Part shown: piece by piece, positions 6,653 to 14,643 of the stretch
How positions within the stretch are numbered: position 1 is the stretch's first letter
Layout: every line of letters begins with the position of its first letter
Assembly: GCA_003557965.1 (NCBI GenBank)
Contig: PWND01000108.1
Span: forward strand, 1 to 17,817
DNA: 17,817 nt
Origin: Bacteroidales bacterium
Lineage (GTDB): Bacteria; Bacteroidota; Bacteroidia; Bacteroidales; UBA7960
Direction of reading: 5' to 3'
Position numbers and translations under genes: made by a program
Notes under the pieces: model-generated
Seen by the model: only the letters and a program-made list of their open reading frames with translations
Told to the model about the DNA's origin: nothing
Databases searched by the model: none

Positions 6653-6958
6653 CTGTGTAAATATAAGTTTTTTAAGTTGTTTTAATAGCCAATATCCCAG
6701 TCTGATATTTTTGACGACGTAAATTAAAAAGCAAATTTAAATCCATTTTTTTATATCATTATAGTACATTTTTATCAAAACCATCTTTTACGTCAGACAA
6801 ATTTGTTTTCATTATAGTATAGGGCTCTGTACCATATTTCATATTGTTGCATAAATTTAGGTAAATCATCATTGCTATTCATCCTTTTAAGAAGACCTCC
6901 CCTGATTTAATAAGAATCTTAACATCCTATAAATATTTATACTAGATGGCTGTTATTT
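6653..6958. other. 306-bp gene-free region between apbE and the restriction-modification block
   Basis: No coding sequence or RNA gene is recognised. It contains an 11-bp direct repeat (TCATTATAGTA at 6756-6766 and 6809-6819), an 8-bp inverted repeat (GACGTAAA at 6716-6723, TTTACGTC at 6787-6794), a small hairpin (AATATC 6691-6696, GATATT 6704-6709) in the presumed apbE leader, and a 12-bp AT palindrome at 6929-6940. No intrinsic terminator with a T-run is visible for the restriction-modification genes. Confidence 0.6.
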
Positions 6959-7453
6959 CTATTTTGACTTTACAGCAACCCTTATCTTATAATGCTTTAG
7001 CAATGCTGCTTTCACTGATTCGTAATGTTCTTCAATACCATAAATGCGGAACAAAGTGCGTTCAAAATTAACCCTGTCGTCTTGTTCCATTTCATCTTCT
7101 ATTTTCATCCGGTTTCTGTTCAATATGGGCTTAAAAGCTTTTACGATTTCCCTCTTTTGCTTATTTATGGGTATGTTCGGGTCAAGTATCCTAAAACTTT
7201 CTTCAACTCTGTCCTTGCTTAAATCTAATGCGCCAAGCCCCCGACCAAATCCTAACGCTTCTATAAAAAACATACTGATTGTATTATTGAGCAAGGCAAG
7301 CAGAAAGTCGCTGCTTTCAGCCTTAAAGGTTTGTTTCAATGTAAAGCCGATTAACCGTTGATCCACAAATGACCTTTCCTGTAACTTGGCTATGAAAAGG
7401 CTTTTATCATAGTTGATTTGCGCTGCAAAATCCGCCATGCTTTCAGTACTCAT
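6959..7453 (-). CDS. C-terminal piece of a type IIG methyltransferase-nuclease (target-recognition region), separated by an in-frame stop
   Basis: This 164-aa reading frame starts with an ATG placed directly after the TAA of the gene at 7454-9709 and in the same frame, so the two read as one protein with a stop between HWY and MSTES. Its content fits the distal target-recognition part of Eco57I-like enzymes: a stretch LIGFTLKQ followed by FLLALLNNTISMFFIEALGFGRGLGALDL, which resembles the family pattern 'aLLNS...fflE..G.g...GaL.L', then a charged helical tail. It has no start-site features of its own. It may be the broken-off end of a pseudogene, a separate specificity polypeptide translated by reinitiation at TAA-ATG, or part of a readthrough product. 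No homology search was possible. Confidence 0.7.
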   Translation of the reverse strand: MSTESMADFAAQINYDKSLFIAKLQERSFVDQRLIGFTLKQTFKAESSDFLLALLNNTISMFFIEALGFGRGLGALDLSKDRVEESFRILDPNIPINKQKREIVKAFKPILNRNRMKIEDEMEQDDRVNFERTLFRIYGIEEHYESVKAALLKHYKIRVAVKSK

Positions 7454-9709
7454 TTAATACCAATGAAGCCCTGCTCTTTGTAGTACTTCCGGTAATGGTT
7501 CCCCTCTGCCGTTTTTTTCGTTTTCAAACCTGTTTATCCATTTTAATGCCCTGCTATGTTTCAACTTTCTTAATTCTTTCTTACTTTTGGAACAACAAAA
7601 AGCCAGCTTGTTAGGCTTAGCGATAAGTCCTCGGCAGCCCCTTAAATTCTTTACAACCGGCTCAATATATACATCTTCAATATTATTTTTCTCTGGGGGA
7701 TAAAACAATGGATTCCATCCTCGCCTTTCGCCTCTTTTAATCTCAAAAATATCTTTTGCAGCTACTAGATGGTCAGACACAGTATTAATCCATGATAAAT
7801 CCGTAAAATATGCACTCCAGGGCAGTCCCAAGTTTTCAAAAGATGTAGTGGCCTCTCTGCTATGTGTATTGGTGCTTACGTTTTCATTGTTTTGCCGCAA
7901 TAGAAGATTTTCCGAGAGCTCTTGTACGTTATCAATTTCCTTTATCAGGTCTTTGTTTATAACCGAAAACGATATTTCTCCATTGTCTTGCGGGGAAGAA
8001 GTTTCGGCCTTTTTCTTCAGTACAACAAGCGTGGTAACTATCTCCGAATTGTCAAACCATCTCCCTTTTCCGGAAATCACAATTTGTTCAAACTCATAGA
8101 ACCATTGTAAGAGCTCTATAAATGAGCGACCATATGTTGTGCCTAACCATGCATTAGATAAGATGATGCCTATACGTGCGTCTTCTTCCAGTAGCTTGTA
8201 TAAATGGAAGGGGATATAAACATATAAATCACTTTTTCCACTAAAACTAACTGCATCGGTTGCATTTTCTCGTATCCAATCGTTAATCTCGTAGATATCA
8301 GGATTAAGGAAACTAATATCTTCTTGCTGAACAAAGGGGAGGTTAGAGACAATGTAGTCAATGTGCGGAAGCTGTTTTCCCACAAGCCTGCCATTATTGG
8401 GGTCTTTGAAATTTATTGATTTATTGGTTTCCAGATTAATAACGTCCTCTCGGAAAATATTTATTATTTTCCCCATGTTGGAGGGCCTTGTTAATGTCAG
8501 ATTAGCCAATTGAAGAGGAAAAGCATATTTATCTGATGCCCAAATGGTGTTTAATATTTCGTCTTGATTTTGGCCATATTTTTCTTTCAATTTATATGCC
8601 TCGCTGATAATTGTTCCTGTTCCACAACAAGGGTCTAAGACAACCTTCGTTTTATCATGTATGCACAACCGGGCAAGTAATTCAGAAAGTTTTTGCGGGG
8701 TAGTGAACTGACCAGCAGCCCTTCTTTTTGCGGAAACTATAGAGTTTTGAAGTAACTGATGAAGAATATTTGCGTCAATCCCCTCAATATTTACATCTAC
8801 CAAAAATCCATTCAGTTGCAATAATTGATTCCAAGCATTTTCTGAAATAGCTGTTTGCCCTAAATGGATGTTGAATATATTCCAGAAGTTGCAGGTATCT
8901 GATATGTGCTGAAAAATGTCAATTCCTTGTTCTATGCTTTTATCTTCAGCCAATTGATTGATTTGTCTTGCCTCAAGGAAATATCGCTTTAGTATATTAG
9001 CAAAAACAATTTTAATGACCCAGTCAGTTAGGACTACACGGGCAAGTACCTTGTGTTTGTTATTGTTTTCTGTATGTTCAACAGATGAGGCACGCCACCA
9101 GCTATTAATTTCTGCATCAAGTCTTGCATTTCTGCGAATTTGTTCTCTAATTGTTTCAACCGTACCATCCGTATTTTCAAGAATGATGTCAATAATGCTA
9201 TTAATAGATAGCGAATCCACAATACGCTTTCTGACTAAAACACCTGACTCAAAAAACCCGTCTAAGTCCTCTAAAATTTGATATAGCAGCGCTTTCCAAT
9301 CATCTGAATTTTTCTTGACATCGGCCCTTGAATTTATAGATTTAATAGCGAGCCATGACTTATAGGGCTGGAAGCCATCTTCTTCTTTTTTATAGAGAAC
9401 GGCATTTTTAGCATTCCAAAGTAAAAAGCTGTTTAATTTGAGTGTTTCTGCTTTCTGCACGGCATTGCTAATAAAATCCTCATCAGTAATAGAGGTATCA
9501 GGCATTTTTAATTCCCGCCCTTGAAGTATTTCACCCTGAGCGCTGTCGCCAAAGAGCAATACGTCCGGGAAAAGACTGGTAGCCTCACTTCGGATCGTAT
9601 TTTCACCTCCGGCACTCCTAATTCTTATCCTTTTGTCCGAAAGGAAAAGATTAATGGTACTAATCAGGTCTATCGCCCAACTTCGTTCATTGTAGGTAAT
9701 TCTCTGCAT
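7454..9709 (-). CDS. Type IIG-like restriction enzyme: PD-(D/E)XK nuclease plus N6-adenine methyltransferase, cut short in the recognition domain
   Basis: This protein is predicted to cut foreign DNA and methylate adenine at the same site. I start it at the ATG at 9709, which overlaps the TAA of the upstream methyltransferase by one base (TAATG); that gives 751 aa. A frame extension upstream to 9772 exists but lies within the other gene. N-terminal nuclease signature: FPD at residues 47-49 and ELK at 66-68, the PD...ExK pattern. A helical linker follows (~150-320). Methyltransferase motifs: GQFTTP (333-338, motif X), DPCCGTGT (359-366, motif I, SAM binding) and NLPF (456-459, motif IV, catalytic). 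A target-recognition region starts at about 620 and stops at GLHWY (747-751), where TAA interrupts it; the following frame supplies the rest. Joined, the product would be 916 residues, a normal type IIG size. Without the end, sequence recognition may be lost. Confidence 0.85.
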   Translation of the reverse strand: MQRITYNERSWAIDLISTINLFLSDKRIRIRSAGGENTIRSEATSLFPDVLLFGDSAQGEILQGRELKMPDTSITDEDFISNAVQKAETLKLNSFLLWNAKNAVLYKKEEDGFQPYKSWLAIKSINSRADVKKNSDDWKALLYQILEDLDGFFESGVLVRKRIVDSLSINSIIDIILENTDGTVETIREQIRRNARLDAEINSWWRASSVEHTENNNKHKVLARVVLTDWVIKIVFANILKRYFLEARQINQLAEDKSIEQGIDIFQHISDTCNFWNIFNIHLGQTAISENAWNQLLQLNGFLVDVNIEGIDANILHQLLQNSIVSAKRRAAGQFTTPQKLSELLARLCIHDKTKVVLDPCCGTGTIISEAYKLKEKYGQNQDEILNTIWASDKYAFPLQLANLTLTRPSNMGKIINIFREDVINLETNKSINFKDPNNGRLVGKQLPHIDYIVSNLPFVQQEDISFLNPDIYEINDWIRENATDAVSFSGKSDLYVYIPFHLYKLLEEDARIGIILSNAWLGTTYGRSFIELLQWFYEFEQIVISGKGRWFDNSEIVTTLVVLKKKAETSSPQDNGEISFSVINKDLIKEIDNVQELSENLLLRQNNENVSTNTHSREATTSFENLGLPWSAYFTDLSWINTVSDHLVAAKDIFEIKRGERRGWNPLFYPPEKNNIEDVYIEPVVKNLRGCRGLIAKPNKLAFCCSKSKKELRKLKHSRALKWINRFENEKNGRGEPLPEVLQRAGLHWY

Positions 9710-10512
9710 TATGTCGTGAAAATAGTTTGTTGTTTTGCAATTTCTTTCGCCTGCCTGATTCTTTGTTCGCAAACCTCTATGTAATCAATAGGTGCTTTTT
9801 TGTGTAAAAGAGCATTTTCGTTTTTTTCAATCCCAATGTATTGTCTCTGTTCTAAAACAGCAGATACAAGGAAACTTCCACTTCCACAGGCATTGTCCAA
9901 TACTATGTCACCAGGATTGGTAAACGTACGGATTAAATACTGCCCCAAAGCAACCGGTTTCTGGGTAGGATGCCAAACATGCCCTTCGGATTCAGCAGTT
10001 TTAAAATAAACCACATCACAAGGATAACGCTCACCGTTATCGCTTTTTACTTCCTTGGGCTTAAAATCACCATAGCTGCCGGTATATTGGTTTTTCCTAA
10101 TCCCTTTAGTGTAAGGAGAGCCATTACGCATTTGAGGGTTGTAAGCAGGCTGTTTTTTATAAAAAACACAAATATCCTCGTGCTTCCTCAAAGGTTGCTT
10201 TTTAGCATTCAAGAAATTTGTCGGCTTTGATTTTTCCCAAATTATCTTGTACTTGAAATATTTCTCATTGCTTAATATCAGTTTTGCTGTAAATAATCCT
10301 TGTGCTGTCAACACAATAGCACCATCGTCTTTAATGATTCTATCATATTGCTCCCATAATATGTCAAGAGGAATTAAACAGTCCCACTTATTTTGTGTTG
10401 TTCCATAAGGAAGATCACAAAGAATCATATCAATTGACTTTGGAGGGAAGTTTTTCATCACTTCCAAACAATCTCCTTCAATTACTGTATCTATGTGCTT
10501 ATTTATGTCCAT
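9709..10512 (-). CDS. Beta-class site-specific DNA methyltransferase (probably adenine-N6)
   Basis: This 267-aa S-adenosylmethionine-dependent enzyme has motif order IV then I, as in the beta class: DLPYG at residues 33-37 (catalytic motif IV) near the N terminus and DNACGSGSF at 206-214 (motif I, SAM binding) near the C terminus, preceded by HPTQKPV at 181-187. The central part (~100-170), including SYGDFKPKEV and CDVVYF, is the likely recognition region. Its start overlaps the XRE gene by 14 bp, and its TAA overlaps the next gene's ATG, so all are one operon. It probably protects the host site recognised by the type IIG protein, as M.Eco57I accompanies Eco57I. DLPY points to adenine N6; cytosine N4 is not excluded. 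Confidence 0.9.
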   Translation of the reverse strand: MDINKHIDTVIEGDCLEVMKNFPPKSIDMILCDLPYGTTQNKWDCLIPLDILWEQYDRIIKDDGAIVLTAQGLFTAKLILSNEKYFKYKIIWEKSKPTNFLNAKKQPLRKHEDICVFYKKQPAYNPQMRNGSPYTKGIRKNQYTGSYGDFKPKEVKSDNGERYPCDVVYFKTAESEGHVWHPTQKPVALGQYLIRTFTNPGDIVLDNACGSGSFLVSAVLEQRQYIGIEKNENALLHKKAPIDYIEVCEQRIRQAKEIAKQQTIFTT

Positions 10513-10804
10513 TTTTTGCTATATATTTAACTTTTTGTTCTGCTACTTTCAGCACCTTGTCAGCAAGTCTTTCGTTTTGCAAATCATACGCTACCTTATC
10601 GCTTAACCATGCAACAATCAACGTGTCTTGGTCAAGGTTGTAGAGTTTAGCAAATTGCAATACCTGCATTTTTGAGGGTTTGCGTTCACACTTTTCATAT
10701 TTGCTTATAGTTGCCTGGTCAATGTCAGTAGCTGCTGCAACCTGCCTTAGCACTAATCCTCGTTTAATTCGTTGTTCTCTTATAATCTCACCAAAAGCTT
10801 TCAT
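10499..10804 (-). CDS. XRE-family HTH regulator of the restriction-modification operon (C-protein-like)
   Basis: This 101-aa DNA-binding protein has a helix-turn-helix of the Cro/C1 type at about residues 17-40 (LRQVAAATDIDQATISKYEK), followed by a helical tail. It is the first gene of the restriction-modification operon and overlaps the methyltransferase start by 14 bp. In many type II systems a small regulator of this kind (C protein) delays restriction by controlling its own operon. A candidate operator, GTCA-N6-TGAC, lies at 10812-10825 between the start codon and the promoter box, which would allow autorepression. That function is inferred from position and family. Confidence 0.88.
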   Translation of the reverse strand: MKAFGEIIREQRIKRGLVLRQVAAATDIDQATISKYEKCERKPSKMQVLQFAKLYNLDQDTLIVAWLSDKVAYDLQNERLADKVLKVAEQKVKYIAKNGHK

Positions 10805-10811
10805 TTAGACA

Positions 10812-10825
10812 GTCAGTTTTTTGAC
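10812..10825. promoter_or_regulatory. Candidate operator upstream of the XRE gene
   Basis: GTCA (10812-10815) and TGAC (10822-10825) form a symmetric site with a 6-bp spacer, 8 bp upstream of the XRE start codon. It overlaps the expected start of transcription. The arms are short, so chance is possible. Confidence 0.3.
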
Positions 10826-10834
10826 AATTTAAGG

Positions 10835-10842
10835 CAAAAATA
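10835..10842 (-). promoter_or_regulatory. Candidate -7 box for the restriction-modification operon
   Basis: Read on the minus strand this is TATTTTTG, an exact TAnnTTTG match, 30 bp before the XRE start codon. The matching -33 element is not obvious. Confidence 0.4.
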
Positions 10843-11122
10843 CAACAAGTATTTTAAACATGGGAATGCACCGAAAAAAAGTTTTCAACATCAGTTTTAA
10901 TATTTATGGGGCATTTGCTGTATGATAGCAAAATAAGAACCTGTTTATCCAGTCTATTTTGTAATAATACCTTTTTGGCAATTATCGGTATCCACAGAGA
11001 TACTACCTTACATAGTAATTTTTTTTATCCGCTTATCAAAAATTAATAAGATATCAAGGGCTATTGCTATTAAAAATCACTCACGCACCAAAACATTTGA
11101 CTTCCCATGCAATTAAATATAG

Positions 11123-12019
11123 TTACTGCCTCTCAAGTGGTTCGGGGTGAATTGAAATTATTGTTTCTTCACCATAAACCTTTCTTAACACCCTTTCCAA
11201 CTCTACTGTTATTTCATGAGCTTCCTGAATGTTCAATTCGTTCTTTACTTTTATATGCATATCAATTGCAATAACATTTCCAATTTTCCTGGTTTTTAAA
11301 TCATGGGGATTATGTACCCCTTCAGTGTTTGAAGCGATATTAATAATTTCCTGTTCACTCTTTTTTGGCAAAGATGTTTCAATAAGTTCGAGTAATGAAT
11401 CCCGAGTTATGGAAAATGCAATTTTAAATATAAAAAAGCTTACTATCAAGGCAGCCAGTGGGTCGAGAATGACCCATTTTTTTCCTAAAAAAATAGCCCC
11501 GCTGATTCCAACCAAGGTTCCAAAAGATGAAAAAACGTCGCTTCTATGGTGCCATGCATTAGCAATAACTACTTTACTGTTAATTTTTTTGCCAACTTTT
11601 AAAGTATGATGATATAAAAACTCTTTAAGTAATATTGAAAACAATGCTGCATAGAAAGCGAGCATACCGGGCTGCTGAAGCAGGTCACCTTTAACATGTG
11701 CAATAATTTTTACAGCACCGCAGTAAACTATTCCTACTCCCACAAAAAACAAGACAATCCCAACGAAAGCTGTAGCTAATGTTTCAATTTTTCCATGCCC
11801 GTACTTATGATTTGTATCCCGGGGTTTTGCGGAAAAACCGATACTTATAACTACAACTAAGTCAGTGGCAAAATCGCTAAGGGAGTGTATAGCGTCGGCA
11901 ATCATAGCAGAGCTGCGTCCAAAAATGCCAGCTAAAAGTTTGAAAATCATAAGAACCAGGTTAGCAAAAAAACCTAACCAGGTAACCTTTTGAGCCTTGT
12001 TTTTTCTGTATGAGGCCAT
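11123..12019 (-). CDS. Cation diffusion facilitator (CDF) family divalent metal efflux transporter
   Basis: This 298-aa inner-membrane antiporter exports a divalent metal, most likely Zn2+, in exchange for protons. It has six predicted membrane helices across residues ~15-220 and a C-terminal cytoplasmic metallochaperone-like domain (~220-298). Metal site residues: HSLSD in helix 2 (His45, Asp49) and HHRSD in helix 5 (His157, Asp161), the two-His two-Asp set usual in zinc transporters; iron and cadmium remain possible. The length is typical (E. coli FieF is 300 aa). It starts 20 bp after nqrF on the same strand, so it is probably read from the nqr transcript. That link is unusual and its meaning is unknown; it may be only positional. 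Confidence 0.92.
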   Translation of the reverse strand: MASYRKNKAQKVTWLGFFANLVLMIFKLLAGIFGRSSAMIADAIHSLSDFATDLVVVISIGFSAKPRDTNHKYGHGKIETLATAFVGIVLFFVGVGIVYCGAVKIIAHVKGDLLQQPGMLAFYAALFSILLKEFLYHHTLKVGKKINSKVVIANAWHHRSDVFSSFGTLVGISGAIFLGKKWVILDPLAALIVSFFIFKIAFSITRDSLLELIETSLPKKSEQEIINIASNTEGVHNPHDLKTRKIGNVIAIDMHIKVKNELNIQEAHEITVELERVLRKVYGEETIISIHPEPLERQ

Positions 12020-12039
12020 ACTACAAAATTAATACTAAT

Positions 12040-13299
12040 CTATCCGCCAAAATCATCAAGGTCAATATTCTCTTCAGGAACACCAAGGTTGTCAAGCATA
12101 TTCAAAACAGCATCATTCATGACTGGGGGGCCACAAAGATAGTATTCAACTTCTTCAGGTTCTTCATGTTTGCTTAAATAGTTATCAAGCACAACCTGGT
12201 GAATAAAGCCGGTATAACCATTCCAGTTGTCTTCGGGTAAAGGCTCAGAAAGTGCAATATTAAACTTAAAGTTCGGAAATTTCTTTTCAATTTTTCTGAA
12301 ATCTTCTTCGTAAAACACTTCACGCTTTGACCTTGCTCCATACCAATATGTAACTTTCCGGTCAGTTTTTAAAGTGTGAAACAGGTGGAAAATATGCGAA
12401 CGTAAAGGAGCCATGCCGGCACCTCCGCCAATATACAGCATTTCTTTTTCCGTGTCTTTAATAAAAAACTCGCCATACGGCCCTGATATAACAACTTTAT
12501 CTCCGGGTTTTAGTGAGAATATGTATGAAGAACAAATCCCGGGGTTAACATTCATAAACTGGTTTTTCTTTGCATCCCATGGAGGTGTGGCAATTCTAAC
12601 ATTTAGCTTAATAATATTACCCTCTGCCGGGTGATTAGCCATAGAATATGCTCTATAAACGGGCTCAGGATTCTTCATTTTCAAATCCCACATATTAAAA
12701 TTATCCCAATCTTTACGAAATTCCTTCTCAACTTCAATATCTTTATAATCAACTTCACATACAGGCACATCTACCTGGATGTAGCCACCCGATTTAAAGT
12801 CAAGTTTTTCACCTTCAGGGAGCTTAACAACAAACTCCTTGATAAATGTAGCAACATTTTTATTAGACACTACTTCACATTCCCACTTTTTAATACCAAA
12901 TATTTCTTTGGGAATACCTATTTCCATGTCATTTCTAACTTTAACCTGGCAACCCAGCCTCCATTTTTCCTGGATTTGTTTTCTGGTAAAATATCCAACT
13001 TCAGTAGGCAAAATGTCACCTGCTCCTGAAAAGACCTGGCATTTACACATCGCACAAGTTCCTCCACCCCCGCATGCACTTGGCAGGTATATCTCATTGT
13101 CGGAAAGAACATTTAGCAGGGTTGGCCCTGATGTTACTTCAAGCTCTTTCTCTTCATTAATTGTTAATTTGACCGGCCCGCTAGGAACAAGCTTAGACCT
13201 TGCATATAGTAATAGCGCAATTAACAGAAGCATTACAACAAAAAATATTGCAATACTTATTCCAATAATGCCAAAATTTCCTATACCAAGAAGTATCAT
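12040..13299 (-). CDS. nqrF: Na+-translocating NADH:quinone reductase subunit F (NADH dehydrogenase, FAD and 2Fe-2S)
   Basis: NqrF is the electron entry subunit. It oxidises NADH on the cytoplasmic side, passing electrons through FAD and a 2Fe-2S cluster to the rest of the complex. The 419-aa protein has an N-terminal membrane helix (~10-32); a ferredoxin-like domain with Cys76, Cys82, Cys85 and Cys117 as cluster ligands; an FAD-binding RAYS motif at 216-219; an NADH-binding glycine motif GGGAGMAPLR (291-300); CGPPVM (389-394); and the usual C-terminal end DDFGG. All redox motifs are intact and the length is typical. It follows nqrE by 44 bp and precedes the CDF gene by 20 bp. Confidence 0.97.
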   Translation of the reverse strand: MILLGIGNFGIIGISIAIFFVVMLLLIALLLYARSKLVPSGPVKLTINEEKELEVTSGPTLLNVLSDNEIYLPSACGGGGTCAMCKCQVFSGAGDILPTEVGYFTRKQIQEKWRLGCQVKVRNDMEIGIPKEIFGIKKWECEVVSNKNVATFIKEFVVKLPEGEKLDFKSGGYIQVDVPVCEVDYKDIEVEKEFRKDWDNFNMWDLKMKNPEPVYRAYSMANHPAEGNIIKLNVRIATPPWDAKKNQFMNVNPGICSSYIFSLKPGDKVVISGPYGEFFIKDTEKEMLYIGGGAGMAPLRSHIFHLFHTLKTDRKVTYWYGARSKREVFYEEDFRKIEKKFPNFKFNIALSEPLPEDNWNGYTGFIHQVVLDNYLSKHEEPEEVEYYLCGPPVMNDAVLNMLDNLGVPEENIDLDDFGG

Positions 13300-13343
13300 A
13301 TTTTATAATTTATATTAGTCTTTTACTAATTATTTTTTCAAAT

Positions 13344-13961
13344 TTATAGTTGTATTCCCATAAAGCTCATAAAGGCTATTCCCATTAAACCAGTAATTAT
13401 AAAAGTGATGCCAAGCCCCCTGAGAGGTGCCGGCACGTTGGAATACCTTATCTTTTCCCTAATAGCAGCTATACCAACAATAGCAAGGAAAAAGCCTGCT
13501 CCACTTCCGACACCAAATGTTGCTGCTTCTCCAATATTTACAAAATTTCTTTGCTGCATAAACAATGACCCGCCTAAAATGGCACAATTAACAGCAATTA
13601 AGGGTAAAAATATCCCTAAATTACTATACAAAGTGGGGCTGAATTTTTCTATTATCATTTCAACCAGCTGCACCATTGCAGCAATTATTGAAATAAACAG
13701 TATAAAAGTAAGGAAGCTTAAATTTACCTCAGCAAACTGGGGGCTTAACCATTGAAGTGCACCCTTAGCTAAAATATAGTTTTCGATAAGATAGTTAACC
13801 GGTACAGTTATGCCCAATACAAAAATTACAGCCAGCCCAAGTCCGGCAGAAGTGTTGATAGTTCTTGAAACTGCCAGGTAAGAGCACATTCCAAGGAAGT
13901 ATGCTAAAACCAGGTTTTCAATAAATATCGCCTTGACAAAAATGTTTATATATTCTATCAT
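13344..13961 (-). CDS. nqrE: Na+-translocating NADH:quinone reductase subunit E
   Basis: This 205-aa integral membrane protein has about six helices, related to NqrD in inverted topology. The two subunits hold one intramembrane Fe-S centre. Cys26 (GMCSYLA) and Cys126 (AVNCAILGG) are the expected ligands; they match Vibrio Cys26 and Cys120. Other family motifs include IENLVLAYFLGMC and FGVGSGAGFFLA. It lies 25 bp after nqrD and 44 bp before nqrF in the operon. It needs an Fe insertion factor, which the NqrM-like protein at 5414-5620 may provide. Confidence 0.96.
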   Translation of the reverse strand: MIEYINIFVKAIFIENLVLAYFLGMCSYLAVSRTINTSAGLGLAVIFVLGITVPVNYLIENYILAKGALQWLSPQFAEVNLSFLTFILFISIIAAMVQLVEMIIEKFSPTLYSNLGIFLPLIAVNCAILGGSLFMQQRNFVNIGEAATFGVGSGAGFFLAIVGIAAIREKIRYSNVPAPLRGLGITFIITGLMGIAFMSFMGIQL

Positions 13962-13986
13962 TTATCTATATTTTTCAGGTTTTACA

Positions 13987-14643
13987 TTAACTAACATCTA
14001 TTAGCTCTCTGTCTCTTGCCCTGTGAATCCAAATAATGATACCAACAGTAATTAGAGCCATTGGGGGCAAAATCATTAAACCATTATTTTCATACCCAAG
14101 ATCATAAAAGGCCTGGGGAATAACCTGGTGTCCCATTAGTGTACCTGCACCAAAGAGTTCTCTTACAATTCCAACAACCAGCAAGATTGCTCCATAGCCG
14201 GCAGCATTCCCTACACCATCAAGAAAAGATGGCCAAACCTTATTGTTAAGGGCAAATGCTTCAAGGCGTCCCATGATTATGCAGTTTGTAATTATTAATC
14301 CAACAAATACCGAAAGCTGTCTGCTTACATCATATACAAAAGCTTTAAGTATCTGGTCAACTAATATTACAAGGGATGAAATAACCACCAGTTGCACAAT
14401 AATTCTAATTCTTGGTGGTATAGTTTTTCTTAAAATTGAAATTATAACATTAGCCAATCCCATCACGGCAACTACCGATACTGCCATAACAAGGGAGGCT
14501 TTTACCTGGACTGTAATAGCAAGGATCGAACATATTCCCAATACTTGCACAGTAATAGGGTTATCCTTACCAATAGGGTTTGATAATAGCCTTTTGTTTT
14601 TTAAAGAAAATAAAGGCTCTTGTTGTGAATTATTATTACTCAT
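13987..14643 (-). CDS. nqrD: Na+-translocating NADH:quinone reductase subunit D
   Basis: This 218-aa membrane subunit pairs with NqrE around the intramembrane Fe-S centre. Cys38 (LGICSILAIT) and Cys121 (IITNCIIMGR) are the expected ligands. The family motifs NPITVQVLGICS, CIIMGRLEAFA and GAGTLMG are present. About six membrane helices are visible. Its start overlaps the nqrC stop by 4 bp (ATGA), a sign of translational coupling. It has a slightly longer N-terminal cytoplasmic tail than the Vibrio protein, as the cysteine numbers are shifted by nine. Confidence 0.96.
   Translation of the reverse strand: MSNNNSQQEPLFSLKNKRLLSNPIGKDNPITVQVLGICSILAITVQVKASLVMAVSVVAVMGLANVIISILRKTIPPRIRIIVQLVVISSLVILVDQILKAFVYDVSRQLSVFVGLIITNCIIMGRLEAFALNNKVWPSFLDGVGNAAGYGAILLVVGIVRELFGAGTLMGHQVIPQAFYDLGYENNGLMILPPMALITVGIIIWIHRARDRELIDVS

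Larger units (their letters stand above)
10805..11122. other. 318-bp gene-free region between the restriction-modification operon and the cation transporter
   Basis: It holds the candidate promoter and operator of the XRE gene at its left end. The rest shows only short imperfect symmetries (for example TACTA at 11001-11005 and TAGTA at 11013-11017). I see no terminator with a T-run for the nqr-transporter transcript, no RNA gene, and no clear attachment-site repeat shared with the other side of the block. Confidence 0.55.

Noticed and set aside
6929..6940. Palindrome ATAAATATTTAT as a terminator for the restriction-modification operon
   Set aside because: It is AT-only, has no loop and no following T-run; such palindromes are expected by chance in this composition.
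9709..9772. Earlier start at 9772 for the type IIG gene
   Set aside because: It would overlap the methyltransferase gene by 64 bp with no motif in the added 21 residues; the ATG at 9709 overlaps the TAA by one base and begins the conserved-looking domain.
11229..11609. 126-codon plus-strand frame opposite the CDF transporter
   Set aside because: It is a hydrophobic shadow of the transporter's membrane helices on the other strand.
12839..13318. Long open frame on the plus strand opposite nqrF (159 codons)
   Set aside because: It is antisense to a fully supported nqrF and has no recognisable domain; its openness follows from the codon use of the real gene.
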